Origin: Arsenophonus sp031446145
Lineage (GTDB): Bacteria > Pseudomonadota > Gammaproteobacteria > Enterobacterales > Enterobacteriaceae
Reading direction: 5' to 3'
Assembly (NCBI GenBank): GCA_031446145.1
Contig: CP132903.1
Location: 496,001 to 560,000, forward strand
DNA length: 64,000 bases
Positions 9,390 through 20,912 of this stretch are shown here, piece by piece; position 1 is the first letter of the stretch, and the number at the start of each line of letters is the position of its first letter. The notes below the pieces were generated by a model that did no database searches, was not told the DNA's origin, and worked only from the letters and a program-made list of their open reading frames with translations. Made by a program: the position numbers and the translations under genes.

Positions 9390-10362
9390 AATTTTTTATT
9401 ATTTTTTTTCAAGTAGTTTACAAATACAATTTTTATATACTTCTTTATGATATTTTAATAGAATGATTTTAAAATAATTACTATTAATGCATCAATTTTT
9501 ATTTTTTTTGATCACAAGAATATTAAAGTGTATTTCCTTTGAAAAAATAGAAATAATTTGATATTAATAAATATTAAAGAGTTTTATAACGTTTATTTTT
9601 TAAATTAACAAATATTTTTTGATATGATAAACTTAATTTTATATAAATTTATTAATTTTTATTAAAATTATACGATCAATTTTGTTATTTTAAACAAATT
9701 ATATATATTAATAAGTAATAAAGAAGAATTTTTATGAATTTTATGTTAGCATGTAATAAAGAATATTATTTATTGTATAGCTAATATTGCTAAATGTTTA
9801 TTTTATTATTTTTAAATATTTTAATTTTTGTAAATTAGATGATTTATGTATTGGTATCAAATTTAAAAAAATCTATACTATTTTTGTTTTTTGTTCTTAT
9901 CTGATGGATAAGCAAAGATAAAATATTTTTATTTTTCATCTGAAAATAATTTATAAATTTTAATGTTTTTGCTTTAATTTTTTTGTAGATTTGTTTGCAA
10001 AAATATTTTGTATGTTTATTTTATCCGTATATAAGAAAAGTTTTTTATTGTTGATAGATGAAAAAATAATTTATATTATTTCTAATGTTAATAATAAGAA
10101 TATGATATAAATAAAAAATATGAAAACTAAAAATTTATAATAAGGTAATATCAATTTCTATTTATTATATGTTCATTTTTAAAAAATATATATTTTTTCT
10201 TAAATAATTTGTTACAAATTTTTAATTTAAAGTTCTTTGTAAGAAAAATATAATTTTTTGATATTTTTTCTCATATTCTTATAAATTTTAAAAATTGAAT
10301 GATTTTATTTTTTATTTTATTAAAATTTTTATTCAAATATTAAATTATGTTTAAAAATTTAT
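9390..10362. other. Spacer between gmk and avtA
   Basis: 973 AT-rich bases in which I recognise no coding remnant, RNA or convincing hairpin. The gmk promoter should lie in the lower part. Confidence 0.5.
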
Positions 10363-11619
10363 CTATTGACAAGCAATAGAAATTTCATCTGCCAGAATAG
10401 AAATTGCTTTTTCAATTTTTTCTAATGGTAGAATATAATTCATACGCATACATTGATTTTTGTGACTCCAATTTTCACTTAGCCCAAGAAAAAAATAATC
10501 TCCAGGTACCATAAATACATTACGTTTTTTTAGACGCGCATACAGTGTTTGGCTATTAATTGGTAGATTTCTAAACCATAACCATAAAAACATACCGCCT
10601 TCTGGTTTATGTATTAAACAGTGATGTTCTAATATATAACGACGAATAATTTTTATGGTTTGATGTACTTTTTTTTCATAAAATGGTTTTATTATTTCTT
10701 TAGATAGCATAAATAAATCGTTTCGTTTAAGTATTTCTAGTATCAATGCAGGCCCTATGCTACCTGGAGATAAACTTATTATGCTGTTCATATTACTAAT
10801 TATATTTATAATGTACTTATTTGCAATAATAATACCACAACGACAACCTGGTAGCCCTATTTTTGATAGACTCATAGAGAGAATAATGTTCTCGTTCCAT
10901 ATAGGTGTTCCTTTATTAAAAACAATACCAGGAAATGGGATGCCATAAGCACTATCAATTAAAAGAGGAATTGCATTTTTTTTAGCTAAAAAATCTAATT
11001 TGATCATTTCTTTATCGGTGATTATATTTCCAGTTGGATTAGTTGGTCGTGAAATACAAATTGCACCAATATCATCAGTAATTGTTAAAGATTTAAAATT
11101 AATATTATATTTAAAGTATCCATTAGGTAAAATTTTTATTTTTGGTTTTTTGCTAATGAATATATCATTTTCTAATCCAGTATCGGAATAACCAACATAT
11201 TCTGGTATTAAAGGGAAAAGTATTTTTCGTTTTATACCATTTTTACAAAAACCTGCAATAATATTAAACAAATAGAAAAAAGAATTTTGACTGCCATTAG
11301 TTAATGCAATATTATTAGCATTAATATCCCATTTTAAGTGTTCGTTTAGACTATCTGCTAATTTTTCTCGCATAACATTTTTTCCTTGTGGCCCATCATA
11401 GTTGCATAATGCTTTGTTGAGTTGCCCATTTATAGCCATGTCTATCAAAATTTTTTGAAAATATTGATCAATTTTAGGAATATGTGCTGGATTGCCCCCA
11501 CCCAGCATCATGATATTAGGTTTATGTAAACCATCATGTAGATCTTTCATAATATTATAAATACTAGAAGGATTAGTAAATTTTTTACCAAACTTAGAAT
11601 GTATAATATTTTTTTTCAT
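10363..11619 (-). CDS. avtA: Valine-pyruvate aminotransferase AvtA
   Basis: A PLP-dependent class I aminotransferase that exchanges amino groups between alanine or valine and their keto acids. It is 418 residues against 417 in E. coli and aligns end to end: LGGGNPAHIPKIDQYFQ near residue 40, CNYDGPQGKN near 88, SRPTNPTGN near 190, and SMSLSKIGLPGCRCGI near 250, which holds the PLP lysine. KPEGGMFLWLWF is near 340. In E. coli avtA lies some kilobases from glyQS in the same relative orientation; here the genes between are gone. It may supply alanine for peptidoglycan and protein. Confidence 0.95.
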   Translation of the reverse strand: MKKNIIHSKFGKKFTNPSSIYNIMKDLHDGLHKPNIMMLGGGNPAHIPKIDQYFQKILIDMAINGQLNKALCNYDGPQGKNVMREKLADSLNEHLKWDINANNIALTNGSQNSFFYLFNIIAGFCKNGIKRKILFPLIPEYVGYSDTGLENDIFISKKPKIKILPNGYFKYNINFKSLTITDDIGAICISRPTNPTGNIITDKEMIKLDFLAKKNAIPLLIDSAYGIPFPGIVFNKGTPIWNENIILSMSLSKIGLPGCRCGIIIANKYIINIISNMNSIISLSPGSIGPALILEILKRNDLFMLSKEIIKPFYEKKVHQTIKIIRRYILEHHCLIHKPEGGMFLWLWFRNLPINSQTLYARLKKRNVFMVPGDYFFLGLSENWSHKNQCMRMNYILPLEKIEKAISILADEISIACQ

Positions 11620-12739
11620 AGTTATTTCAGATTATTAAATAATAAAAGATTATAGGAAATTAAGGTTATATTAATTATTATTAATAAATAATAATTATTA
11701 ATAGAATAAACATGCTATACGTAAAATTAAATATACAATTATAAAAATATGTTTAATATGGTGTTTGATATTTTTTATAGCATGAAATTATCAAATATTT
11801 TTTGTATTAAAAGATAGATAGTATCTCGATTAAAGATTATATAAGTAAAAAATATTTTTTATCAATTACTAATAATATATTAAAAATAATGATTGATAAT
11901 TTATTAGTTAAATTTATTAAAAATTTACATTTATCTATTTTAAAATAATGATATTTTTTTGTTTTATAATCATCATTCAATAATATTTATTAGAATTATA
12001 AATTGCTCTTGATATTATTTTTATAAAAATATAAATGACTTTTTTATGGTATTTTTGTTTATATAAATTGCATGTGATGCGTTATTGTAAATATGAATTT
12101 AAATGCTTAAAAAAAATTTTTTGTTATTTAAATATAAGAGTTACAGTTCATTTTTTTAACAATATCAATCTTAATAAATTTATAATTTATAATTATAATG
12201 AAAATAATTATTTATTGTATCTATTTTTTGATTATTATTTAAATTTATCTTACAAAAAATACATATGTGTTGTTACATGATTTATTGTATACATTTTTGA
12301 AATATTTATATAAATATATTAATAAAAATTCTAAAAATATTTTTATTGTTTAAATCATATTCAAGGTATAGGATTACACTCAATTTAATATAATATTTAT
12401 GATGTTGATTTTATATGAGCTTCTCTTTCATTAATCGTGAAATGCATAACAATAGTAATTCTTTGTATAAAAAATTTGATAAAATATTTTTGATTATTTG
12501 ATAATTTAATGATTTTAAAATATTATATAAAAATAATTTTTACCTTACACTAATCTTTTTTATTATTTTATTTAAAATATCACAAAAAAAGATTACTAAA
12601 AATGAAAAAATAATGATTATTTTAATATTTTTAAGAACATAGATCATAAAAATCTATCTCGTAATTAACTTTAATTCTTATTTAGGAAATTATTGATTAA
12701 TTTAGATTGCCATTTACTATGCGAATTCAAACATATAAA
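11620..12739. other. Divergent spacer between avtA and glyQ
   Basis: About 1.1 kb without a recognisable gene. An 81-codon open frame at 12035-12280 has an AT-driven composition and no family features. In E. coli the xylose genes, bax and malS occupy the equivalent interval; I see no remnant of them. Confidence 0.5.
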
Positions 12740-13639
12740 ATGCAACATTTTGATATAAAAACTTTTCAAGGGTTGATTTTTGCATTGCAAAATTATTGGG
12801 CAAAAAAAGGTTGCACTATTATTCAACCATTAGATATGGAAGTCGGTGCAGGAACATCGCATCCTATGACTTGTTTGAAAGCTATAGGAGAGGATCCTAT
12901 TGCACTTGCTTATGTTCAATCATGTCGTAGGCCCACTGATGGTCGTTATGGTAAACATCCTAATCGTCTTCAGCATTATTATCAATTTCAAGTTATTATA
13001 AAACCTTCTCTTGATAATATGCAAGAATTATATCTTAATTCCTTAAAAGAGTTGGGATTAGATCCTAGTATTAATGATATTCGCTTTGTTGAGGATAATT
13101 GGGAAAATCCAAGTTTAGGGGCGTGTGGGATTGGTTGGGAAATATGGCTAAATGGTATGGAAGTTACTCAATTTACTTATTTTCAACAAGTTGGAGGATT
13201 AGAATGTAACCCTGTTACAGGTGAAATTACTTATGGTCTTGAACGTTTAGCCATGTATATTCAAGATGTTGATAATGTTTATGATCTTTTATGGTCTACA
13301 GGTGCGTTAGGGAATGTTACTTATGGTGATATTTATCAACAAAATGAATTTGAACAATCAGTTTATAATTTCAATCACGCTAATATTAAATTCTTATTTA
13401 AATGTTTTGATGAATATGAACAAGAAACACAATATTTGTTATCACTAAAAATACCATTAGTTTTTCCTTCTTATGAGCGTATTTTAAAAGCTGTTCATGT
13501 TTTTAATTTATTGGATTCACGCAAAGCAATTTCAGTTACTGAGAGACAAAGTTATATTCTGCGGCTTCGTACTTTAACAAAGATGGTTGCAGAAGCATAT
13601 CGTGCTTCGCGTGAAGCAATAAAAATTTCTATGCATTAA
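12740..13639 (+). CDS. glyQ: Glycyl-tRNA synthetase alpha subunit
   Basis: Catalytic subunit of the heterotetrameric bacterial glycyl-tRNA synthetase. It is 299 residues from the ATG at 12740, chosen because MQHFDIKTFQGLI matches the E. coli start MQKFDTRTFQGLI; the frame is open 11 codons further upstream. The class II core is clear: PLDMEVGAGTSHPMT, RRPTDGRYGKHPNRLQHYYQ, FVEDNWENPSLGA and GMEVTQFTYFQQVGGLE. The usual GAWGLGWE reads GACGIGWE, with tryptophan replaced by cysteine. The end lacks the last few residues of E. coli GlyQ. glyS follows after 26 bases, so the pair is an operon. Confidence 0.97.
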   Translation: MQHFDIKTFQGLIFALQNYWAKKGCTIIQPLDMEVGAGTSHPMTCLKAIGEDPIALAYVQSCRRPTDGRYGKHPNRLQHYYQFQVIIKPSLDNMQELYLNSLKELGLDPSINDIRFVEDNWENPSLGACGIGWEIWLNGMEVTQFTYFQQVGGLECNPVTGEITYGLERLAMYIQDVDNVYDLLWSTGALGNVTYGDIYQQNEFEQSVYNFNHANIKFLFKCFDEYEQETQYLLSLKIPLVFPSYERILKAVHVFNLLDSRKAISVTERQSYILRLRTLTKMVAEAYRASREAIKISMH

Positions 13640-13665
13640 CACAAAAACTATAAGGTTAATTCGTT

Positions 13666-15735
13666 ATGCAGAAAACTTTTTTAGTAGAAATTGGCACAGA
13701 AGAGTTGCCACCGAAATCTCTTCGTTTATTGGCTGAAACATTTGCTAAAAATTTTGAAAATGAATTAAAAAAAAATTCCCTTAAATATAAAGAAGTTATT
13801 TGGTATGCATCTCCTCGTCGTTTAGCAATTAAAGTCATTAATTTAGCATTATATCAAACAAATTATGAAATAAAAATACGTGGACCTTCAATAAGAAAAT
13901 CGTTTGATTGTATTACGGGTAAATATACTAAAACAGCTAAAAGATGGGCTCAAGATTGTGGAATTACCCTTGATCAATCAGAACGATTGATTACTGATAA
14001 AGGTGAATGGTTATTTTATCGTGCTATGACTAAAGGAAAAGAGACTAAAAAATTATTAAATACTATCGTTAATAAAGCAATAAATAATTTTCCATTTCAG
14101 AAAATGATGCGATGGGGTAACAACAAAATAGAATTTATTCGTCCCGTGCATACTGTAATTATGTTATTAGGTCAAGATGTTGTTAAAGGTGAAGTTTTTG
14201 GTATTAAAAGTAGACGTGTAGTACATGGTCATCGATTTATGGGTAAATATTTAATTAGTCTTGATTCTGCTAAAAGATATCCTAGTATTTTATATGAATG
14301 TGGTAAAGTGATTGCTGATTATAAAGAACGTAAAAAATTAATAAAAGATAAAATACAAGAAATGGCTGAGAAATTAGGCGGTTTTGCTAAATATACAGAT
14401 CATTTATTGGAAGAAGTGACAGCATTAGTGGAATGGCCCGTAATATTAAGTGCAAAATTTGAAAAAAAATTTTTATTGCTCCCTAAGGAAGTTTTAGTTC
14501 ATATTATGACAAGCATTCAAAAATACTTTCCAGTATTTAATCAATTTGGTGATTTGATAACTGATTTTATTTTTGTAGCTAATATTGAATCTTTAGAACC
14601 AAAAACAATTATTTTAGGAAATGAAAAAGTTATTCGTTCACGATTAGCAGATGCAGAATATTTATTTATGAGAGATCGTGAAAAAAAATTGGAGAAAAAT
14701 TTCATATTATTAAAAACTGTTTTATTTCAAAAACATCTTGGTACATTGTTAGATAAAACTAATCGTTTAGTTGTACTATCTGTTAGTATTGCAAAAAAAA
14801 TTGATGCAAATATTAATTATGTTCATCGGGCCAGTTTATTGTCTAAATGTGATTTAATGAGTCATATGGTTTTTGAATTTTCTGAACTACAAGGTGTTAT
14901 GGGAATGCACTATGCACTTTTAGATGGTGAAATAGAGGATATTGCATTAGCTATTAAAGAACAATATCAACCTCGTTTTTCTGGTGATTCTTTGCCGTCT
15001 ACTAAAGTTTCTATTTCAGTAGCTTTAGCTGATAAAATTGATATGTTAGTTGGTATTTTAGGAGTTAATAAACATCCTAAAGGTGATAAAGATCCTTTTG
15101 CATTACGACGTATCGCACTCGGCATTTTTCGTATTATTGTTGAAAGTTCTTACGACCTTGATTTATTGAGATTAACACAGGAAGCTACTGAGCTTTATGG
15201 AAGAAAATTAATTAATAAAGATGTTGTCAACGATGTTGTTAAATTTATATTAGGAAGGTGTATTGTTTGGTATAAAGAACAAGGGTATTCTGTAGATGTC
15301 ATTCAATCTGTGTTAGCTTGTTTCCCAACGAAACCTAAAGATTTTGATGCCCGATTAAAAGCAGTGGCTTATTTTCGCACTTTATCAATAGCTAAAAGAT
15401 TAATAGTAATGAATAAAAGAGTATCTAAAATTTTGCAAAAAACTAATGAAACATTAAATACACATGTTATTACTTCTTTTTTAAAAGCGCCAGAAGAGAT
15501 TATTTTAGCTGCTCGTGTATGTATTTTACAAGATAGATTATTATTATTATTATCAGAATACAAATATCAAGATGTATTAATGGAATTAGTTTCACTTAAT
15601 GAAATGATTGATAATTTTTTTGATAATGTCATGGTGATGGATAATGATAAATTAGTAAGAATTAATCGTTTAACATTATTAAATCATTTGCGTTCATTAT
15701 TTTTGCAAGTAGGAGATATTTCTTTATTACAATAA
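13666..15735 (+). CDS. glyS: Glycyl-tRNA synthetase beta subunit
   Basis: The partner of GlyQ, needed for tRNA(Gly) recognition. It is 689 residues, equal to E. coli. The N-terminus MQKTFLVEIGTEELPPKSL is the family signature. The central HD-like region shows KCDLMSHMVFEFSELQGVMG near residue 405 and the conserved DPFALRRIALGIFRI near 475. The C-terminal anticodon-binding-like domain is complete to the end. An AAGGT site precedes the ATG. Full length and no missing motif suggest a working enzyme. Confidence 0.97.
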   Translation: MQKTFLVEIGTEELPPKSLRLLAETFAKNFENELKKNSLKYKEVIWYASPRRLAIKVINLALYQTNYEIKIRGPSIRKSFDCITGKYTKTAKRWAQDCGITLDQSERLITDKGEWLFYRAMTKGKETKKLLNTIVNKAINNFPFQKMMRWGNNKIEFIRPVHTVIMLLGQDVVKGEVFGIKSRRVVHGHRFMGKYLISLDSAKRYPSILYECGKVIADYKERKKLIKDKIQEMAEKLGGFAKYTDHLLEEVTALVEWPVILSAKFEKKFLLLPKEVLVHIMTSIQKYFPVFNQFGDLITDFIFVANIESLEPKTIILGNEKVIRSRLADAEYLFMRDREKKLEKNFILLKTVLFQKHLGTLLDKTNRLVVLSVSIAKKIDANINYVHRASLLSKCDLMSHMVFEFSELQGVMGMHYALLDGEIEDIALAIKEQYQPRFSGDSLPSTKVSISVALADKIDMLVGILGVNKHPKGDKDPFALRRIALGIFRIIVESSYDLDLLRLTQEATELYGRKLINKDVVNDVVKFILGRCIVWYKEQGYSVDVIQSVLACFPTKPKDFDARLKAVAYFRTLSIAKRLIVMNKRVSKILQKTNETLNTHVITSFLKAPEEIILAARVCILQDRLLLLLSEYKYQDVLMELVSLNEMIDNFFDNVMVMDNDKLVRINRLTLLNHLRSLFLQVGDISLLQ

Positions 15736-16454
15736 AGAATCATAACTTAACTTTTGTATTATATTTTTTAATAAATTATTTTTTCAATTTTATTTCATTA
15801 AGATTATTATAATTTAACTGATTAAAGCTAATTTATTAAAATTTAATGATTATTAATATTAAATTTGTATTATTTTAATACTTATATCCTGATATTTGAT
15901 ATTATAATATATCAATATATTTTTAAAAAATTTTAAAAACTTATGTAATATTTATTATTGATTAATTTATTTTTAATAAAGATAAAAATATTTTTTTATG
16001 AATATAAATATAAAAAATATGAATTAACAAAAAAATATATTTTTTTAAAAAAATATAATAAACTAAAAAATATAAATTATAATAAAATTTTTTATACTTA
16101 AATAAGTATAATAAAAAATTTTTTTGAAATATTAAAAATCATAAATTTTATCTATTATTTTTATTTCTATCTAAATTACTTTATTGAAAATAAAAATGAC
16201 ATTTTATTTTTTTTAGTTTATTTTTTACAAATTTAAACTTTTAAAATTTATTCCATGATATTTCAATAATGCGATCAATAAAAAATCAAAAATTATCTTG
16301 ATATAATAAGTGTATTTTTTAACTTCATATAAAAAATTGTTAGTAAATTTTATAAGAATTTTTATAAAAAAGAAAAAATTTAAAATTTATGTTTAATAAT
16401 TATTAATTATAAAGTATTTTTTGTAATTTAAATTAATAAAATGGAATAAAATAA
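15736..16454. other. Spacer between glyS and gor
   Basis: 719 AT-rich bases with no recognised gene, RNA or clear terminator. Confidence 0.5.
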
Positions 16455-17810
16455 ATGATGAATAATCATTACGATTACATTGCTATTGGTGGTGGTAGTG
16501 CAGGCATTGCTTCAATAAACCGTGCAGCTAAATATGGAAAAAAATGCGCTCTTATTGAATCAAATATTTTGGGTGGAACTTGTGTAAATGTGGGTTGTGT
16601 ACCTAAAAAAATTATGTGGTATGCAGCACAGATTGCAAAAGATACAAAAACTTATATTTCTGATTATGGTTTTTATGATATTACTCATAAATTTGATTGG
16701 AAAAAATTAATTATAAATCGTCAAAAATATATTCATGCGCTACATAAATCTTATGAATACAGTTTAAGTATTAATAATGTTAAAATTATTAATGGATTTG
16801 CTCGTTTTGTTGGTGATAAAATGATTGAAGTTAATGGTAATAAATTAACTGCTGATCATATATTAATTGCGACTGGTGGTCGTCCTATTAGACCTAATAT
16901 TTTAGGTGCAGAGTATGGTATAGATTCAGATGGTTTTTTTAGGTTGACAACTTTACCAAACAGAGTGGCAATTGTTGGTGCTGGTTATATTGCTGTCGAG
17001 TTAGCTTCTGTCTTGAATGGATTTGGTACTGAAGTGCATTTGTTGGTTCGTCGGCATGCACCCCTGCGTCGTTTTGATTCCATGATTGTTGAATCATTTT
17101 TAAATATCATGAAAAATGAAGGAATAATATTACATTCTGAATCTGTTATTAACGTTGTTGTTAAAAATCATGATGAAACACTAACTGTATATTTAAAAAA
17201 TGGTAAATCAATAATTATTGATACTTTGATATGGGCTGTTGGTCGTGAACCTATGACAAGTGATTTAAATCTTGCTATACCTGGTATTTTAGTAGATAGT
17301 AGTGGTTATATTAAAGTTGATAAATTTCAGAATACTAATGTAAATAGAATTTACGCAGTTGGTGACAATACAAATAAAGTTCATTTAACGCCAGCTGCTG
17401 TAGCAGCTGGTCGTAGATTATCTGAGCGTTTATTTAATAATAAATCTAATGAATATTTAGATTATAATAATATACCTACAGTAATCTTTACGCATCCCCC
17501 AATTGGTACGGTTGGTTTAACAGAACAAGAAGCAATAAAAAAATATGGTAATAAAAATCTTAAAATATATCAATCTTCTTTTGTTTCAATGTATACAGCA
17601 GTCACTTCTCATCATCAAGCTTGTCATATGAAGTTAATTTGTTTTGGAGAAAAAGAAAAAATTGTTGGTATTCACGGTTTGGGTTTTGGAATGGATGAAA
17701 TTTTGCAAGGTTTTGCTGTTGCATTAAAAATGGGAGCAACTAAAAAAGATTTTGAGAATACAGTTGCTATTCACCCTACAGTAGCAGAAGAATTTGTAAC
17801 AATGCAATAA
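16455..17810 (+). CDS. gor: Glutathione reductase
   Basis: An FAD enzyme that reduces glutathione disulfide with NADPH. It is 451 residues against 450 in E. coli. The FAD-binding IGGGSAGIASINRAA is at the start. The redox pair GGTCVNVGC is near residues 41-46. The NADPH-binding fold shows VGAGYIAVELA, and the NADPH-selecting arginines lie in VRRHAPLRRFD. The C-terminal catalytic HPTVAEE is intact. Two adjacent ATGs occur at the start; the first is used. Retention shows that glutathione redox balance still matters. A good hairpin terminator follows. Confidence 0.97.
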   Translation: MMNNHYDYIAIGGGSAGIASINRAAKYGKKCALIESNILGGTCVNVGCVPKKIMWYAAQIAKDTKTYISDYGFYDITHKFDWKKLIINRQKYIHALHKSYEYSLSINNVKIINGFARFVGDKMIEVNGNKLTADHILIATGGRPIRPNILGAEYGIDSDGFFRLTTLPNRVAIVGAGYIAVELASVLNGFGTEVHLLVRRHAPLRRFDSMIVESFLNIMKNEGIILHSESVINVVVKNHDETLTVYLKNGKSIIIDTLIWAVGREPMTSDLNLAIPGILVDSSGYIKVDKFQNTNVNRIYAVGDNTNKVHLTPAAVAAGRRLSERLFNNKSNEYLDYNNIPTVIFTHPPIGTVGLTEQEAIKKYGNKNLKIYQSSFVSMYTAVTSHHQACHMKLICFGEKEKIVGIHGLGFGMDEILQGFAVALKMGATKKDFENTVAIHPTVAEEFVTMQ

Positions 17811-17905
17811 ATTAAGATTTTTTTAATATTTTCAGAATGAAAATATATCGAGTATTTATTAAAAATATTAAGTTTATTGAATATTTGTTATATTAAAATT
17901 TTAAT

Positions 17906-17932
17906 ATATACTTTAGATTATCTAAAGTATAT
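17906..17932 (+). terminator. Hairpin after gor
   Basis: ATATACTTTAGAT and its exact reverse complement flank a single T, giving at least an 11-base-pair stem with a short loop. It starts about 96 bases after the gor stop and is followed by a T-rich run. It probably ends gor transcription. Confidence 0.6.
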
Positions 17933-18253
17933 TATTTTATGTATTTTTTTATTTATTTTAAGATATAAATATGTAGTTTAGCAAATATAATTTTCGGTTT
18001 TAAAATTTGATAAAAATTATATTTTATTAATTTTTATATAAATTTTTTATGTATTGAATGTTTATTTTTATAAAAAACTATAAATATTTTTTCTATGAAA
18101 AATTATTTCCATAAAAGAACGTATTGCAGGTTCTAAATTCATTCATACATCAAATGTTTTTTTTATTTTATTGTAAAAATTTGTAAATATTTTTTGATAG
18201 TAATAATTTTATAGTTTTTTTGTATTTTATAATAACATATAATATAATAATTA
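17933..18253. other. Spacer upstream of dsbA
   Basis: No gene recognised. E. coli has srkA immediately before dsbA; I could not align this stretch to it. Confidence 0.45.
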
Positions 18254-18883
18254 ATGAGTAATATGAATAAAATTCTTTTAACTTGTATTTATTTGCTAGT
18301 ACTTTTTGATGTTTCTGCTATGCGTTATAAAGAAGGTATTGAATTTATTAAAATCAATGAAAGCATAAAAGATGCACCTCCAGTATTAGAGTTTTTTTCT
18401 TTTTATTGTCCACACTGTTATGAATTTGATTATATTCATAATATATCTAAAAAAGTAAAAGAAAATTTACCAAAAAATGCCATGATGGAACGTTATCATG
18501 TTAATTTTTTAGGTGAATTAGGTACTGAATTAACAAAAGCTTGGATTGTAGCAAAAATATTTGCAATAGAAGACAAAGTCATACCTTTTTTGTTTGAAGG
18601 AATACAAAAAACAAAATCAATTAATACACCAAATGATATTAAAAATATATTTGTGAAATTAGGCATAAAAAGCAAAGAATATGATATATCAATAAATAGT
18701 TTATTCGTGAAATCATTGTTAATAAAACAAGAAAAAGCAGTAAAAGATTTTCAATTGATTGGGGTGCCAGCAATTTTTGTAAATGGCAAGTATCTTTTAT
18801 GCAATAATAATATAAAGGCTACTGAAGAGTATAATTATCCTCAAATTTATTCTGAAATAATAAATTTTTTAATTAAAAAATAA
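18254..18883 (+). CDS. dsbA: Periplasmic thiol:disulfide oxidoreductase DsbA
   Basis: Introduces disulfide bonds into exported proteins. It is 209 residues (208 in E. coli). A signal peptide covers roughly residues 1-22, ending at DVSA. The active site FYCPHCYEF lies in the thioredoxin-type start of the mature protein. The cis-proline loop reads GVPAIFVNGKY, and the helical insert is present. The tail is lysine-rich and AT-driven. A second ATG three codons on (18263) is also possible. It converges on engB. In E. coli dsbA is near polA and yihA, and the same trio is kept here in a different order. Confidence 0.95.
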   Translation: MSNMNKILLTCIYLLVLFDVSAMRYKEGIEFIKINESIKDAPPVLEFFSFYCPHCYEFDYIHNISKKVKENLPKNAMMERYHVNFLGELGTELTKAWIVAKIFAIEDKVIPFLFEGIQKTKSINTPNDIKNIFVKLGIKSKEYDISINSLFVKSLLIKQEKAVKDFQLIGVPAIFVNGKYLLCNNNIKATEEYNYPQIYSEIINFLIKK

Positions 18884-19045
18884 GCACTCTTTTAAAAAAG
18901 ATAATTAACTTATCGATATATAATAAAATAAATTATTAGATATCATGTTTTAAAAATATTTGATTTTAGTTTTTTTATTTTAAATAGCAATAACTAATAG
19001 TTTTTTAATAAAAAATATCATTGCTACATATTAATAATAGATAGT

Positions 19046-19654
19046 TTAATTTTTATTAAACCAATTATTAAGTTTACATTCTAAAACATGAATTCCTATT
19101 CTCATAAGTGATGAGAATATTTCAACTTCTATTTTTTTAGAAAATTTTTTTAAATGATGACGCACTTTTTTAATTTGAGCATGTTGTTTATTAATCGTTA
19201 ATTTATCTGCTTTGTTTAATAAAATACATGTAGGCATATGTATCCTAGTTGACCATTTAATTATTTGTATATCCATATATTTTAATGGATGCCTAATATC
19301 CATTAAAATGATTAAACCTTTTAAAGATTTTCTTTTATGTAAATATTCATTTAATGCTTTTTCACATTGTATTTTTGTAAATATAGGTGTTTTTGCATAG
19401 CCATATCCAGGTAAATCTACTAATCTAATTTTATTTTCTACTTCAAATATATTAATTAATTGTGTTCTGCCAGGTTTTTTGCTTGTATATGCTAATTTTT
19501 TTTGTAGTGTAAGTGCGTTTAAGGCGCTCGATTTGCCGACATTAGAAGCACCAGTAAATGCAATTTCTATACTATTATCATTTGGTAAATAATGAATATT
19601 AGGTGCGCTTATAAGAAATTTTGTTTTTTGATAATTATAAATCCTGTCTGTCAT
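19046..19654 (-). CDS. engB: Ribosome biogenesis GTPase EngB (YihA)
   Basis: An essential small GTPase in 50S assembly. It is 202 residues against 210 in E. coli. The P-loop GASNVGKSSALNAL, the switch II motif LVDLPGYGYAKTP and the guanine-specificity motif LLNKADKL are all visible. The TPGRTQLIN-type sequence (KPGRTQLINIFEV) is also there. It is transcribed convergently with dsbA and divergently from polA. The short lysine-rich C-terminus is typical. Confidence 0.95.
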   Translation of the reverse strand: MTDRIYNYQKTKFLISAPNIHYLPNDNSIEIAFTGASNVGKSSALNALTLQKKLAYTSKKPGRTQLINIFEVENKIRLVDLPGYGYAKTPIFTKIQCEKALNEYLHKRKSLKGLIILMDIRHPLKYMDIQIIKWSTRIHMPTCILLNKADKLTINKQHAQIKKVRHHLKKFSKKIEVEIFSSLMRIGIHVLECKLNNWFNKN

Positions 19655-20912
19655 GATTATTTTTTTTGATATTGTGATTTATATAAAATTAAAATTTTAA
19701 GAATTTTAAACTAAAATAATTATATTATATAAAATATGATTTAGGTATGAGTATTTTTTATTACATGATTTATAAAAAATTAAAAAATATTAATTTTTTG
19801 ATTCCTTATAAAAAATAGAATTTTTGTTCTAATCATACTATATTTTTATTTTTTTATTTTTATTGAAAATATTATTGAAAATATTATTTGATATTTTTTA
19901 TAAAAAATAGATATTATTATTTTATTAAATTAAAAATTTATTAAATTATTATTTTTTAAAAGCTATTATTACATGTTTTATACTGAAATATTAAAAATTA
20001 TTTTTTTAGATTTATTATCTAAAAATATATTCATTATTACTATTTTTTGTAGTAAATAATATTCATATTTATTTATCATTTTGTTATGAGTAAAACATGA
20101 TACATAATTGCATTAATAATTACTAATATAATTTATATAAAAACTAATGGTTTTAGTAGTATAAAAGTAAAAAATTTTTTTATAGGCCTTATTTAATGCT
20201 CAAGAAGATTTTTTTCATAAAAATTATTTTATAAAAATACATAATAAATAATTTAAGATAAAAAATATTGTTGATATCAAATTAACATTTGCTAATTTTT
20301 AAATTATTAATGTTTAGTTTTTTTTGAATATAGATATTACAATATAACGACTTTATTATAGTCGTTTACGTATTTAATAAATATTTTTAATATGATTAAA
20401 TTTTATATGTAAAGACAATAAAAATCAGTAACTTATCTTTTTTAAAAAGTATTTTTTTTTGCGATGATTGATCGATTTATAAGCAATTATGTAAAAATAA
20501 TATTATAATAAAAAGCTTTATAAAGAAAAAATATAATATTTTATATAGTAGATATTAAATTGTGTATGTTTAAACTATTGCTGATGATAGTTTCCTGTGT
20601 TTTACACATTAATTTTATTAAAAGATAATACTTTTGTTAAATTCTACATATTTTAAATATATATATTAAAAAGTATTTTTTGTGTTTTAATTTCTAAAAG
20701 AAATATGCATTTTTTAAATTAAAAATTGTTATTTTTTTGTTAAAATATTAATAGTAATTAAAAATTGTATTTTTTAAAACTATTCATTTAAATATTTCTC
20801 TTTAATCTGCAAAGATATTTATAAACTGAATTTTATTAACAAATTACTTTAATTTTTTTATATTATAAAGATTATATGATTATTACTCATTCTAACCATC
20901 TTTGTGAAAAGT
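19655..20912. other. Divergent spacer between engB and polA
   Basis: About 1.26 kb of AT-rich sequence. E. coli has the Spot 42 RNA between polA and yihA; nothing resembling it is visible here. No coding remnant recognised. Confidence 0.5.

Noticed and set aside
12035..12280. 81-codon open frame between avtA and glyQ
   Set aside because: Composition is what AT-rich DNA gives by chance (Asn, Lys, Tyr, Phe, Ile), with no ribosome binding site, domain or synteny support.
19655..20912. Spot 42-like small RNA next to polA
   Set aside because: Nothing resembles its conserved 5' region or its GC-rich terminator.
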